A stretch of DNA of 64,000 nucleotides from CAJQHK01 sp038142525 (GTDB lineage: Bacteria; Pseudomonadota; Alphaproteobacteria; Rickettsiales; UBA1997). Each line of letters starts with the position of its first letter. Position 1 is the first letter of the stretch. Positions 18,828-28,171 of this stretch are shown in pieces. Under the pieces are notes generated by a model, which made no database searches, was not told where the DNA came from, and saw nothing but the letters and a program-made list of their open reading frames with translations. The position numbers and the translations under genes are program-made. The DNA lies in NCBI GenBank assembly GCA_038142525.1, contig JAYQKE010000003.1, forward strand, positions 153,286-217,285. The letters run 5' to 3'.

Positions 18828-21467
18828 TTAAAGTTGGGAAATGGTATAGCTTAATATCCCTCCCGCCTTATAATATTTCACTTCATTTTCAGTATCTATT
18901 CTAGAAAGTAACTCAAGATCAATTATAGAGCCATCTTTCTTAGTAATTTTGCATTTAATGTTATCTTTTGGAGCAATATTATCGCCAATTATAATTGAAA
19001 TTTTTTCCTCACCAGTTAAACCTAAACTCTTTCTATTTTGGTTATCTTTGAACATTAAAGGTAAAACTCCCATACCAATTAAATTTGAACGATGAATTCT
19101 TTCAAAACTTTCAGCAATTACAGCTTTAATTCCAAGTAAATTCGTTCCCTTTGCTGCCCAATCTCTTGATGATCCAGTACCATATTCTTTACCAGCAATT
19201 ATTACTAATGGAGTATTATTTTCTTTAGCCTCCATTGCGGCTTCATAAATTGAAACTACCTCTCCTGAATTATTTTTAGTGTAGCCACCTTCAACCCCAT
19301 CTAAAATTTCATTTTTAATACGAATATTAGCAAAAGTGCCTCGGGTCATAACTTCATAATTACCCCTTCTTGAACCGTAAGAATTAAAATCCTTAATTTC
19401 TACAGCATTTTCTTCAAGATATTTTGCTGCTTGAGTATTTTTATCAATATTACCAGCTGGAGAAATATGATCAGTAGTAATAGAATCACCTAAAAGAGCA
19501 ATAATTTTAGCATCTTTAATATTTTTATCCTTATTATCCTTAGCTTCAAAGAAATTTGGCAATCTGATATAAGTGCTATCCTTATCCCAAGAATAAATAT
19601 CAGATTTTGTTACATCAATTTCTTGCCATTCCTGATCTCCTGCAAATAAATCAGCATATTTTTTGGTAAATATTTCTTGAGTTACAAATTGGTTAGTAAT
19701 CTCCTCAATTTCAGCATTTGTTGGCCAAAGATCTTTAAGATAAATTTTTTCACCAGAATCTGTAATAGCAATTACATCCTTTTCAAGATCAATATTCATA
19801 GTGCCAGCCAAAGCGTAAGCTACAACCAATGGGGGGGAAGCAAGATAATTACCTTTTGTCAATGGATGAACTCTACCTTCAAAATTTCTATTACCAGAAA
19901 GAACTGCAGTTGCTAATAAATTATTATCTTTGATGACATTATGAATTTCAGGCTTTAAATCACCAGAATTACCAATACAAGTCGTACAACCAAAACCAAC
20001 AATATTAAAACCAATTTTGTCAAGATATTGCTGTAAACCAGAATCTTCTAAATAGCCAGCAACAACTTGTGAACCAGGAGCAAAAGAAGTTTTAACAGTT
20101 TTTCTAATTTTTAAACCTTTATCGACAGCTTTTTTAGCGAGAAGTGCTGCAGCGATTAAAACTGAAGGGTTAGAAGTATTGGTGCAAGAGGTAATAGCAA
20201 CAATTACCACATCACCATGATTAATTTTTTCACCTAATTTTGGTAAATTTTTTGCTTCATCATCAAGATTTGCGCTAATATCTTTGGCCAATTTTTGAAA
20301 TTCTGTTTGAGAATTTGATAATTCAATTTTATCTTGAGGTCTTTTTGGACCGGCAATAGTTGCTTTAATAGAGCTGATATCAAGCTCAGCAATATCAGAA
20401 AATTCTGGATCAATATTTTCATTTCTAAAGAAATTTTCAGCTTTAGAATATTTTTCAGTTAATTCAATTTGCTCTTCTGACCTACCAGTTAATCTCATAT
20501 AATTTAAAACCTCATCATCAATTGGGAATATGCCACAAGTTGCACCATATTCAGGAGCCATATTGGCAATTGTAGCTCTATTTGCTAAAGATAAATGATC
20601 CAAACCTTCACCATAAAATTCAACAAATTTACCAACAACTTTCTTTTCTCTTAAAATATTAACAATATTTAAAACTAGATCTGTTGCTGTTACACCATCA
20701 TTTAATTTACCAGTTAATTTAAAGCCAATAACTTCTGGGATAAGCATAGAAATTGACTGGCCGAGCATTGCGACTTCAGCTTCAATACCACCAACACCCC
20801 AACCAAGAATACCAAGACCATTAATCATTGTAGTATGACTATCAGTACCAACAACAGTATCTGGATAGCAATATATTTTGCCTTCAACCTCTTTAGAGAA
20901 AGTAACCTTTGCTAGATTTTCAAGATTAACCTGATGACAAATACCAGCTCCTGGAGGTACGGCTCTAAAATTATCAAAGGATTCCTGAGCCCATTTTAAA
21001 AACTCATATCTTTCTTTATTTCTTTGCATTTCCAAATCAACATTTTTCTTAGCAGAATCTGAACTACCTGCAAAGTCAACCTGAATTGAATGATCAATAA
21101 CTAAATCAACCGGAATTAATGGATTAATTTTTTTTGGATCAATATTTTTTTTCACAACAGCATCTCTCATTGCGGCCAAATCAACTACAGCTGGCACACC
21201 AGTAAAATCTTGCATTAAAACTCTTGATGGTGAAAAGAAAATTTCCTGCCTTTTTGAAGGATCTTTAATTGAATCAATAATATTTTGACAATCATTTAGT
21301 TTTTGTTCAGAAGGAATATCAGATCTTAAGATATTTTCTAAAAGAACTTTTAAGCTGAATGGTAGTTTTGAAATATCTTTATTTAAATTTTTTGCTAATT
21401 TTTTAATTGAAAAATAGTTATATTCTTTATTTTTTACTTCAATTTTTGATTCAAAATTATTTGTCAT
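18828..21467 (-). CDS. acnA: Aconitate hydratase A
   Basis: TCA-cycle enzyme interconverting citrate and isocitrate through a [4Fe-4S] cluster. 879 residues, the usual length for AcnA/IRP-type enzymes. Cluster ligands are SCTNTSNPS and GFGCTTCIGNSG. Also seen are TDSHTTMINGLGILGWGVGGIE, GSRRGNYEVMTRGTF and YGTGSSRDWAAKG. The frame is intact although it crosses long homopolymers. Its last codons (ISQL) are part of a short palindromic repeat. It works with gltA (59615) in the same cycle. Monocistronic by appearance; tim44 lies upstream on the same strand. Confidence 0.97.
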   Translation of the reverse strand: MTNNFESKIEVKNKEYNYFSIKKLAKNLNKDISKLPFSLKVLLENILRSDIPSEQKLNDCQNIIDSIKDPSKRQEIFFSPSRVLMQDFTGVPAVVDLAAMRDAVVKKNIDPKKINPLIPVDLVIDHSIQVDFAGSSDSAKKNVDLEMQRNKERYEFLKWAQESFDNFRAVPPGAGICHQVNLENLAKVTFSKEVEGKIYCYPDTVVGTDSHTTMINGLGILGWGVGGIEAEVAMLGQSISMLIPEVIGFKLTGKLNDGVTATDLVLNIVNILREKKVVGKFVEFYGEGLDHLSLANRATIANMAPEYGATCGIFPIDDEVLNYMRLTGRSEEQIELTEKYSKAENFFRNENIDPEFSDIAELDISSIKATIAGPKRPQDKIELSNSQTEFQKLAKDISANLDDEAKNLPKLGEKINHGDVVIVAITSCTNTSNPSVLIAAALLAKKAVDKGLKIRKTVKTSFAPGSQVVAGYLEDSGLQQYLDKIGFNIVGFGCTTCIGNSGDLKPEIHNVIKDNNLLATAVLSGNRNFEGRVHPLTKGNYLASPPLVVAYALAGTMNIDLEKDVIAITDSGEKIYLKDLWPTNAEIEEITNQFVTQEIFTKKYADLFAGDQEWQEIDVTKSDIYSWDKDSTYIRLPNFFEAKDNKDKNIKDAKIIALLGDSITTDHISPAGNIDKNTQAAKYLEENAVEIKDFNSYGSRRGNYEVMTRGTFANIRIKNEILDGVEGGYTKNNSGEVVSIYEAAMEAKENNTPLVIIAGKEYGTGSSRDWAAKGTNLLGIKAVIAESFERIHRSNLIGMGVLPLMFKDNQNRKSLGLTGEEKISIIIGDNIAPKDNIKCKITKKDGSIIDLELLSRIDTENEVKYYKAGGILSYTISQL

Positions 21468-21520
21468 TTATTTTATTTATCTTTTATTTATTATTTTTAC
21501 CCGCACTATATAATAGTTAT

Positions 21521-22219
21521 CTACAATACCCCAGATAATAACCAAGCAGGATTTTTAGCAGTAAGATTTTTCTTAAATATCCATCTATCAACAACATTTA
21601 CTTGCTCAGTTTTACTACCTTCAATTATTTTTTTGCCTTCTGTAATATAATCAATTTGCTGGGAAGTAAATTCTACAGTTAAATAAGCATAACGAGAGTC
21701 AATTTTAGCGACAATTATTTTAGCTTCATCAATTGAAATAATTTGAGAATTTAATTTTTGATTTTTCTTTTGCAATTCCTCAATATTTGTTTGAAATTGC
21801 TCCTTAATTTTAGTTGAAATGATATTTTTTACTTTTGATAAATCTTGTGCTGAGAAATTTTCGGTAATCATTTCAAAAGCCTTCTTTGCACCTTCAATAA
21901 AAACTCCTGGTGCAAGATTTGTCTTTTGAAAAATAATTTTTACATCACTGATAATATTTTGATCAATTTTACCAAGCACATCAAGATCTTTTAAGTCAAT
22001 AATCTCTTCTTTGTCTTGGGTTTTTTCTGGATGAAGATTAATAATGTTAGAATCTTTAGATTGACTATATTTTTTAGATTTTTTTTCTTGATAATTGGTT
22101 TTTTCTTTTAAGAAATTTTTGATTGAATCTCTCTTTTGGTCATCATCGAATTCACCTAATTTTTTATTAAGTTTAACAAAAATAAAAATTGCCAAGGCTG
22201 CTAAAATTATAAGATCCAT
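21521..22219 (-). CDS. Tim44-like domain protein
   Basis: 232 residues. The N-terminal membrane helix (about 2-19) is followed by a charged linker. The C-terminal Tim44/TimA domain includes APGVFIEGAKKAFEMITENF and, near the end, VVDRWIFKKNL...NPAWLLSG. It is characteristic of Alphaproteobacteria, where it is the relative of mitochondrial Tim44; membrane-associated role not firmly known. The ATG at 22219 (MDLIILAALAIF) is chosen because a longer TTG start would lie inside the tRNA gene. Confidence 0.88.
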   Translation of the reverse strand: MDLIILAALAIFIFVKLNKKLGEFDDDQKRDSIKNFLKEKTNYQEKKSKKYSQSKDSNIINLHPEKTQDKEEIIDLKDLDVLGKIDQNIISDVKIIFQKTNLAPGVFIEGAKKAFEMITENFSAQDLSKVKNIISTKIKEQFQTNIEELQKKNQKLNSQIISIDEAKIIVAKIDSRYAYLTVEFTSQQIDYITEGKKIIEGSKTEQVNVVDRWIFKKNLTAKNPAWLLSGVL

Positions 22220-22235
22220 ATAAATAAAATAAAAA

Positions 22236-22312
22236 TGGGGCAAACGACGGGTCTCGAACCCGCGACCACCAGAACCACAACCTGGTGCTCTACCAACTGA
22301 GCTACGTCTGCC
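22236..22312 (-). tRNA. tRNA-His (anticodon GTG)
   Basis: A cloverleaf can be drawn in full: acceptor GCAGACG/CGTTTGC, D-arm GCTC...GAGC, anticodon loop with GTG, T-arm GCGGGTTCGAGACCCGT. The extra G at -1 (22312) opposite C73 is encoded, as tRNA-His requires, and the 3' CCA is encoded (22236-22238). It is 16 bases upstream of the tim44 ATG. Confidence 0.97.
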
Positions 22313-22354
22313 ATAGGGAAAAAATTCTAAAATTTAAGCTAATTGAAGTCAATA

Positions 22355-23332
22355 TTAAAATAACCTAATTTCCTTAACATTAAAACCTGAAAATAAAATA
22401 TCATAAATTGAATTACAAATTGGCAAATCAATTTTCTTTCTTTTTGCTAATTTATGAAATATTTTTACCGATTTTGCTCCCTCATAAGTTTTATCAGAAT
22501 CAGATAATAATTCTTTTGGATTTTTACCATTAGCAATTGCCAAACCAAGAGAAAAGTTACGAGATTTTTTACTAGAGCAAGTCAAAAATAAATCGCCAAA
22601 ACCAGCAGCAGAGATAAGATTTGTACTATTACCACCAAAATGATCAATCATTTTAGCAATTTCTAAAATACCTAAAGTAATAAAACTAGCTTTAGCATTT
22701 TCACCAAGATTTAAGCCAGAAATAATACCGCAACCAATTGCCAAAATATTTTTCATCGATCCAACAATTTGGCTAGTAATAATATCATCTAAAATTGTAA
22801 CTTTAAAATAATCATTTTCTAAAAGATTTTTAAATTCATTGGCTAAATTTTGATCATTTGTAGCAATATTAGTTAGGGTTTTTGCCCCATTTACTACCTC
22901 GATAGCAAAATTCGGCCCCGACAAAAAACAATAGGAAGATTTTGGTAATTTTTGATCAAAAATATCGCTAAATAATTGTAAATTTTCTTCATCAATACCT
23001 TTAGTAGCTATAATAATTTTTTTAGAAAAATTAGGATTTATTTTTCTAATATCATCTAATATTAAATTGATAACATTTGACGGAACTACAAAAAATAAAT
23101 AATCAGCGTTAAAAATAGAATTTTTAAAATCCTTACTGGCGGTAATTTTTTTAGATAATTTAATATCTGGTAATCTAGGTGAAATATTATTTTTATTAAT
23201 CCCATCAATAAAAATATTTTCATTACAATAAAGCAAAACCTCATGACCATTATTTGCTAAAACCGAAGCAATTGCCGAACCCCAAGCACCTGCACCAATA
23301 ATTGTAATTTTTGGACTATTTTTAATTGTCAT
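22355..23332 (-). CDS. gpsA: Glycerol-3-phosphate dehydrogenase [NAD(P)+]
   Basis: Reduces dihydroxyacetone phosphate to sn-glycerol-3-phosphate for phospholipid synthesis. 325 residues with Rossmann motif IGAGAWGSAIASVLANNG (13-30), VPSNVI, TKGI, SGPNFAIEV, the catalytic-Lys region GSMKNILAIGCGIISGL, and SRNFSLGLAI...YEGAKSV. The frame is intact. It lies just upstream of tRNA-His and tim44 on the same strand. Confidence 0.96.
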   Translation of the reverse strand: MTIKNSPKITIIGAGAWGSAIASVLANNGHEVLLYCNENIFIDGINKNNISPRLPDIKLSKKITASKDFKNSIFNADYLFFVVPSNVINLILDDIRKINPNFSKKIIIATKGIDEENLQLFSDIFDQKLPKSSYCFLSGPNFAIEVVNGAKTLTNIATNDQNLANEFKNLLENDYFKVTILDDIITSQIVGSMKNILAIGCGIISGLNLGENAKASFITLGILEIAKMIDHFGGNSTNLISAAGFGDLFLTCSSKKSRNFSLGLAIANGKNPKELLSDSDKTYEGAKSVKIFHKLAKRKKIDLPICNSIYDILFSGFNVKEIRLF

Positions 23333-23365
23333 TTGTTTTTGAGTATTTTATATTTCATTTCAAGA

Positions 23366-23432
23366 TGTTAATTACCCCACCAAAATAATCAAAGATTATT
23401 TTGACTCTCTTGCATTACAAGAGGAGTTTCAA
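23366..23432. repeat. Palindromic repeat, copy 2
   Basis: Adjacent hairpins AAAATAATC/GATTATTTT and CTCTTG...CAAGAG lie in the intergenic region between the divergent gpsA and tdh. They resemble the element at 5200-5262. Confidence 0.45.
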
Positions 23433-23454
23433 TAGAAAACTTAAGTTAATTATA

Positions 23455-24386
23455 ATGGATAAAATTTTAGTTACAGGGTCGTTAGGCCAAATAGGATCAG
23501 AATTAGTATTAAAACTTAGAGAAAAACATGGTCAGGAAAATGTTATTGCTTCTGATGTTAGAGATTTAGAGGATTTATCCTTTATACCTTTTGAAAAATT
23601 GGATGTTTTGAATTACAATAATATCGAAAATATTGTTACCAAATATAAAATAACTAAAATTTATCATTTAGCGACCATTTTATCAGCTAATGGTGAAAAT
23701 AATCCACAACTTTGCTGGAATATCAATATGAATGGCTTGGTTAATATTCTTGAAATTGCCAGAATTCATAAATTAAAACAAATTATTACGCCAAGCTCAA
23801 TTGCCGCTTTTGGTCCAGAAACTCCAAAAGATAATGTTCCGCAAGAAACTATTTTATTACCTAAAACAATTTATGGCGTAACTAAGGTTGCTGGTGAATT
23901 GCTTTGTGATTATTATGTTAAAAAATTTAATATGGATATTAGAGGTATTAGATATCCAGGGCTAATTAGTAGCAAAACTTTACCTGGAGGAGGAACTACC
24001 GATTATGCTGTTGATATTTTTTATAAAGCAGTTGCAAGTAAAAAATATAGCTGTTTTTTAAAGGAAGATACTATTTTACCAATGATGTATATGGATGATG
24101 CAATCAGAGGTACAATTGAATTAGCAGAAGCCAATTTTGAAGATCTAACTTATTATTCAAATTATAATTTTCTGCTGTTAGTTTTTCATGTGAAGAAATT
24201 GCTACTGAAATTAAAAAACATTACCCAGATTTTGAAATTGAATATAAGCCAGATTTTAGACAAAAAATTGCTGATTCTTGGCCTAGATCAATTGATGATT
24301 CTGTCGCTAAAAAGGATTGGGGCTGGAAAGCTGAATTTGATTTAAAAAAAATTACCCAAACTATGATTAATGACTTAAATGGTTAG
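23455..24386 (+). CDS. NAD-dependent L-threonine dehydrogenase-like epimerase, frameshifted
   Basis: Extended SDR enzyme of about 310 residues. Rossmann motif TGSLGQIGSEL, active-site YGVTKVAG (YxxxK), SSIAAFG, RYPGLIS and PGGGTTDYAVDIFY fit the SDR-type threonine dehydrogenase (L-threonine to 2-amino-3-ketobutyrate) better than UDP-sugar epimerases. Near 24168 a missing T in a T-run ends the frame. The next frame gives EEIATEIKKHYPDFEI...KKDWGWKAEFDLKKIT to TAG at 24386, the normal C terminus. The ATG at 23455 is chosen over the upstream TTG because the family begins directly with the Rossmann strand. Confidence 0.8.
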
Positions 24387-24403
24387 TTTTTCCTTTGATT
24401 TTT

Positions 24404-24763
24404 GGCATTGTTAATTTACAATAGATTTTACTAGCAATTAACATCATTGAGCATAAAATAAGCATTTTAACTCAATAAATCAAGCTATGAAATGTTTAAA
24501 ATGCTCCAGTTCTAACGTTTGCAAAAATGGTAAAATGTACGGAATGACGCTATAAGTGTAAAGATTGCAATTATAATTATACAAAAGGCAGAAATTCTAA
24601 AGATAGATCAATAAAAAGATTTGCCCTGGAGTTGTACCTAGAGGGTCTAGGATTTAGATCTATAGGAAGAATTCTCAAGGTTAGTCATGTAAGTATCTTT
24701 AACTGGATCAAGCAATATGGTCAAAATCTTGATTTATTGCAAAATAGCCATGAAATATGCGTA
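24404..24763 (+). pseudogene. IS1-family element, 5' part
   Basis: Left terminal repeat GGCATTGTTAAT, leader, and transposase start at 24487 (MKCLKCSSSNVCKNG). A 2-base deletion near 24546 breaks the zinc-finger region relative to the copy at 25899. The element ends abruptly at an 18-base IS5 end scrap. Confidence 0.85.
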
Positions 24764-24781
24764 AGGAAAATCAGAGGTTCC
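24764..24781. mobile_element. IS5 (type a) right-end scrap
   Basis: Eighteen bases, AGGAAAATCAGAGGTTCC, identical to the C-terminal-side end of the IS5 copies. It joins an IS1 fragment to an IS1634 fragment, probably the footprint of recombination between IS copies. Confidence 0.7.
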
Positions 24782-25427
24782 TTAAAACATTAAAAAGCTT
24801 ACTATCCTATCGTCTCATCAATGGATCTGCAATGTATTTAGCTAATGATTGGTATGAAGGCGATATATCTAAACATTTATTTCCAGGCTCTTCTATGAGC
24901 TCACAAGCTATCAGTAATTTCCTAAAAGAACTGGGAAGTGAAAAGCTTCAAAAAGACTTTTTTAGAAAATATCTTCCTATCGCAACAAAAGACAGCAAAG
25001 AAGGTCTAATAGTAGATGGAAGTAGCATGCCAAATGAAATCAATACTCCAATTAATGAGTTTGGCTATAATAGTGGCTCTATTGATAGGCAGATAAAATT
25101 TATGTCAGTTGTTTCTGCCGATAACAATCTACCTCTGTACTTTCGCTACAATGCAGGCAGTATAGCGGACATCTCAACACTCACAAATACTATCAAAGAA
25201 CTTAAGGCTCATAACACTACAGCTAAAGCGGTACTGCTAGATGCGGGCTTTTATTCTAATGATAATATTGAATTATTACAAAAAAATAAGATCAATTTTA
25301 TAATTAGACTTCCGTCTGGCAGAAAATTATTCAAAGAAGTAATTGATAATGAAAAAATAGATCTGGCATCTAATGCAGTAAAAGTATCCAAAAAGAGAGT
25401 GGTATTTATTAAAGAAAAGGAGATTAA
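24782..25427 (+). pseudogene. IS1634 transposase, internal fragment
   Basis: About 215 residues from KTLKSLLSYRLING to VVFIKEKEIN, including both catalytic aspartates (IVDGSSMP, LLDAGFYSND) but not the Glu. It ends where another IS1634 left terminus begins, so two copies are joined head to tail with their middle and ends lost. Confidence 0.88.
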
Positions 25428-25757
25428 CTTAAATTCCCATATCTTTACCCACGATAGTCCTTAAAAAAACATTAATCTAAGCAAATAAAAGCTTGCAACC
25501 GACTTTTTAGTTCTATATACTCGTGCCTATTATTAATTCTTTACTCACGATTATGAGCTATCTATATCAGATACAAAAAAGTTGGAGACAGGGAATATGC
25601 ATATGAAATAACGGCCTATTGGGATAAAAAGAAACAACATTCCAAGCAAAGACAGCAAATATCTTGGAATTGTCCTAGATAAAGAAGCTGGAATATTTCA
25701 GGAGGTAAAAAGAAGAAAGAGAGATTTAAATGGAAAAGTTATTTCCAATCCAAAAAG
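25428..25757 (+). mobile_element. IS1634 5' end fragment
   Basis: The terminal repeat and transposase N-terminal region up to the SNPK codons. The frame is broken at the variable spot near 25648. It is followed at once by an IS3 left end. Confidence 0.85.
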
Positions 25758-25815
25758 AGAAATGCCCCCTAAAATTCAGACCATTAATTTTTAAATTTCA
25801 TAGACTATAATTTCT
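25758..25815 (+). mobile_element. IS3 left-end fragment
   Basis: AGAAATGCCCCCTAAAATTC and 38 following bases match the left ends of IS3 copies 1 and 2. It is cut by IS1 at 25816. Confidence 0.8.
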
Positions 25816-26582
25816 GGCATTGTTAATTTACAATAGATTTTACTAGCAATTAACATCATTGAGCATAAAATAAGCATTTTAACTCAATAAATCAAGCTAT
25901 GAAATGTTTAAAATGCTCCAGTTCTAACGTTTGCAAAAATGGTAAAATGTACGGAATGCAACGCTATAAGTGTAAAGATTGCAATTATAATTATACAAAA
26001 GGCAGAAATTCTAAAGATAGATCAATAAAAAGATTTGCCCTGGAGTTGTACCTAGAGGGTCTAGGATTTAGATCTATAGGAAGAATTCTCAAGGTTAGTC
26101 ATGTAAGTATCTTTAACTGGATCAAGCAATATGGTCAAAATCTTGATTTATTGCAAAATAGCCATGAAATATGCGTAACTGAGATAGATGAAATGCACAG
26201 CTATATTGGTTCAAAAAAAACTCTGTCTGGATCTGGATTGCTGTTGATAGATATGCAAAAGAATTCATCAACTTCGTTGTTGGCGACAGATCTACAAGAA
26301 CTGGAAAAGAACTTTGGGAAGGAGTAAAAGACAGAGCTAAAGGCATTATAGCAACGGATTATTGGAAACCGTATGAGAAATTTGTTCCTAAGGATAAGCA
26401 TATTCAATCCAAGGCACATACTTATACTATCGAGGGCTATAATAGCTTGTTCAGACACTTCTTGGCTAGAATGAGAAGAAAGAGCAAATGCTACTCTAAA
26501 TCAATAAAGATGCTTGAATATTCAGTAAAATTATTGATTTTAAAGAGAAATGGCTTATTATCTATTTTGGATTAACAATGCC
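25816..26582 (+). mobile_element. IS1-family element, complete
   Basis: 767 bp, the standard IS1 size, between inverted ends GGCATTGTTAAT and ATTAACAATGCC. The left flank is IS3 and the right flank is a RhuM gene fragment. No direct target duplication is visible, so the flanks have been exchanged. Confidence 0.92.
25899..26575 (+). CDS. IS1 transposase (InsA-InsB, -1 frameshift)
   Basis: Zinc-finger N terminus (CLKC...CKNG...YKCKDC), helix-turn-helix (GRILKVSHVSIFNWIKQ), then EIDEMHSYIGSKK. The zero frame stops at 26327, but in an A8C stretch at about 26214-26222 a -1 shift opens NSVWIWIAVDRYAKEF...ATDYWKPY...YTIEGYNSLFRHFLARMRRKSKCYSKS to TAA at 26575. IS1 elements are known to use an A6C slippery site, although in E. 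coli IS1 it lies earlier. With the shift the product has ~225 residues and the IS1 DDE core. Confidence 0.88.
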
Positions 26583-26777
26583 GCTTTTTCTATCTAATTC
26601 ATTTTCTTTAAAAATATTATTAATATGTCTAGATATTACTGATTGATTTCTATCAAATAAATCTGCTATCTGCTTCTGAGTTAGCCAAACGGTCTCATTA
26701 AACACATTAACATTAAATGATATTTTTCCATCACTTGAACTGTAAATGATAATATCTTTTTGTGGGCTGTCACTCAT
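26583..26777 (-). pseudogene. RhuM-family protein, N-terminal fragment
   Basis: About 65 residues of the RhuM/virulence-protein family: IIIYSSSDGKISFNVN, then ETVWLTQKQIADLFDRNQSVISRHINNIF, a helix-turn-helix, and KENELDRKS. The IS1 element cuts it at 26582. Full proteins are ~300-340 residues and often lie in defence or pathogenicity islands; function not established. Confidence 0.8.
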
Positions 26778-26872
26778 GATTTTTTTAGAAATAAATTAAT
26801 ATTTTATTATATTAAATATTTAAATTTTTATTTAGGGCGCTAGACATTTTCATGCGAAAATGCAACAAATTG

Positions 26873-27847
26873 CTACTTTATAAGAAATACTTCCATTCCT
26901 CTTTTTATTGATGATATATCTTCGCACGATATACCAACATCATTTCCTGAATTTACACTTTCAGTGTTTTTATCATTTACCATAATTGAACTAACTGCAA
27001 TTTCTTGAAAAACTTCTGAAGATATTGTTTTAATAGCTATTCTATCTCCTGCAGATAAAGCTTCATTCACCATGTTAATGCCAAAAGCATTATTATTTTT
27101 CCATATATTAGAAATATTACCCAGAAAATAATAATTACAAGGAATTAACTTTATACGCCCAGTTTTATAAAATAATGGAGTTATATTGTCTTTACTCCAT
27201 TCTAGTTTCTCAAAATTACGAACTAGATTAAACAATTCCCATGTCGTTAGCAAGCCAGTTACATCTTCTGAAAAGCCTAATATCTTTGAACCAAAAGGTT
27301 CCTTGTTATTTCTGTCTAGTGGCGGTAGGTGACGTTGATGATTTACAATTGATAAGCTGTATGTCTCTTTATCTGTATCTTTATTTTTGTTGTTTAACAA
27401 AATAGCATGCTTCTGTGCTTGCATAACATCTTCATCGGACGGTAATCCACTTATACCTTTTATATCAACTACTATAACTTTCTTTCCATCTCTAATTTGC
27501 AAATCCTCTTTACGCGTTTCATTTTTTGATTCATATTCTATATCCATATCAACTATGTCCAAGAAACCTAAGATTCTCAAAGCCCTTTGAACCGCTTTTA
27601 CCAAAACATCATTTGTTTCGGAAATTAATTCATGACGCCAAGAATTCTCGTTACGTTCATCTTGAATTCTTTTATCAATCTTTGACATTTTTTGCTTAAA
27701 CTCTGCTGTAGCCAACTCTTTCTTTTTCTCTAGTTCAAGAATTTGAGATAGCTCATAATCTGCTCTATGTATCCATTTACTGTTCTGAATATCAGGAAAA
27801 AGATGTGGAGAAATTTCAGGTAGAACACTGTCTAAAAGGTCACTTAT
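26873..27847 (-). pseudogene. Nuclease-like protein with EF-Tu-like C-terminal barrel, N-terminally truncated
   Basis: About 324 host-encoded residues remain after the foldback element removed the start. Visible in order: a coiled-coil segment (about ILELEKKKELATAEFKQKM), a helical part with LVKAVQRALRILGF, and a likely PD-(D/E)XK core (EDLQIRDG, IVVDIKG). NHQRHLPP and LLTTWELF follow. The C-terminal ~60 residues (AGDRIAIKT...VNDKNTE...VGISCEDISSIKRGMEVFLI) look like a translation-factor-type beta-barrel. I do not recognise a named family; the nuclease-plus-barrel reading is inference from motifs. A frame is open through the element end to a TTG at 27925, giving a 350-codon fusion. The neighbour is a RhuM remnant. 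Confidence 0.6.
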
Positions 27848-28171
27848 GGAACCTCTTAAAAACCAATTATCTAATTTATAGATTTGAAACTGTTTAATTT
27901 TGTTATTTTTGCCAAAGTTTAGCAAAGTTATTTTATAAAATTTTGTTTGAATTTATTTGATAAAAATAGCCAGAAAAAGCTTTTTGATTTATCTAGCTTT
28001 TCTGGCTATTTTTATCAAATAAATTGCTTCAAAATTTTTTCTAATAATAAAACAAAATTAAATAAAGAATTTTTATCAAATCATAAAATAACTTTGCTAA
28101 ACTTTGGCAAAAATAACAAAATTAAACAGTTTCAAATCTATAAATTAGATAATTGGTTTTTAAGAGGTTCC
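27848..28171. mobile_element. 324-bp foldback element made of two IS5 left ends
   Basis: It begins GGAACCTCTTAAAAACC and ends with the exact inverse. Both arms (about 120 and 100 bases) match the left end of IS5 type a, including the internal hairpin, and no transposase codons are present. The arms face each other around a central palindrome (AGCCAGAAAAAGCT...AGCTTTTCTGGCT). It separates the nuclease-like remnant from the NRDE remnant; no clear target duplication is visible. Confidence 0.85.

Noticed and set aside
24757..25464. 235-codon frame starting in an IS5 scrap
   Set aside because: A chimera of IS1, IS5 and IS1634 pieces; listed by its parts instead.
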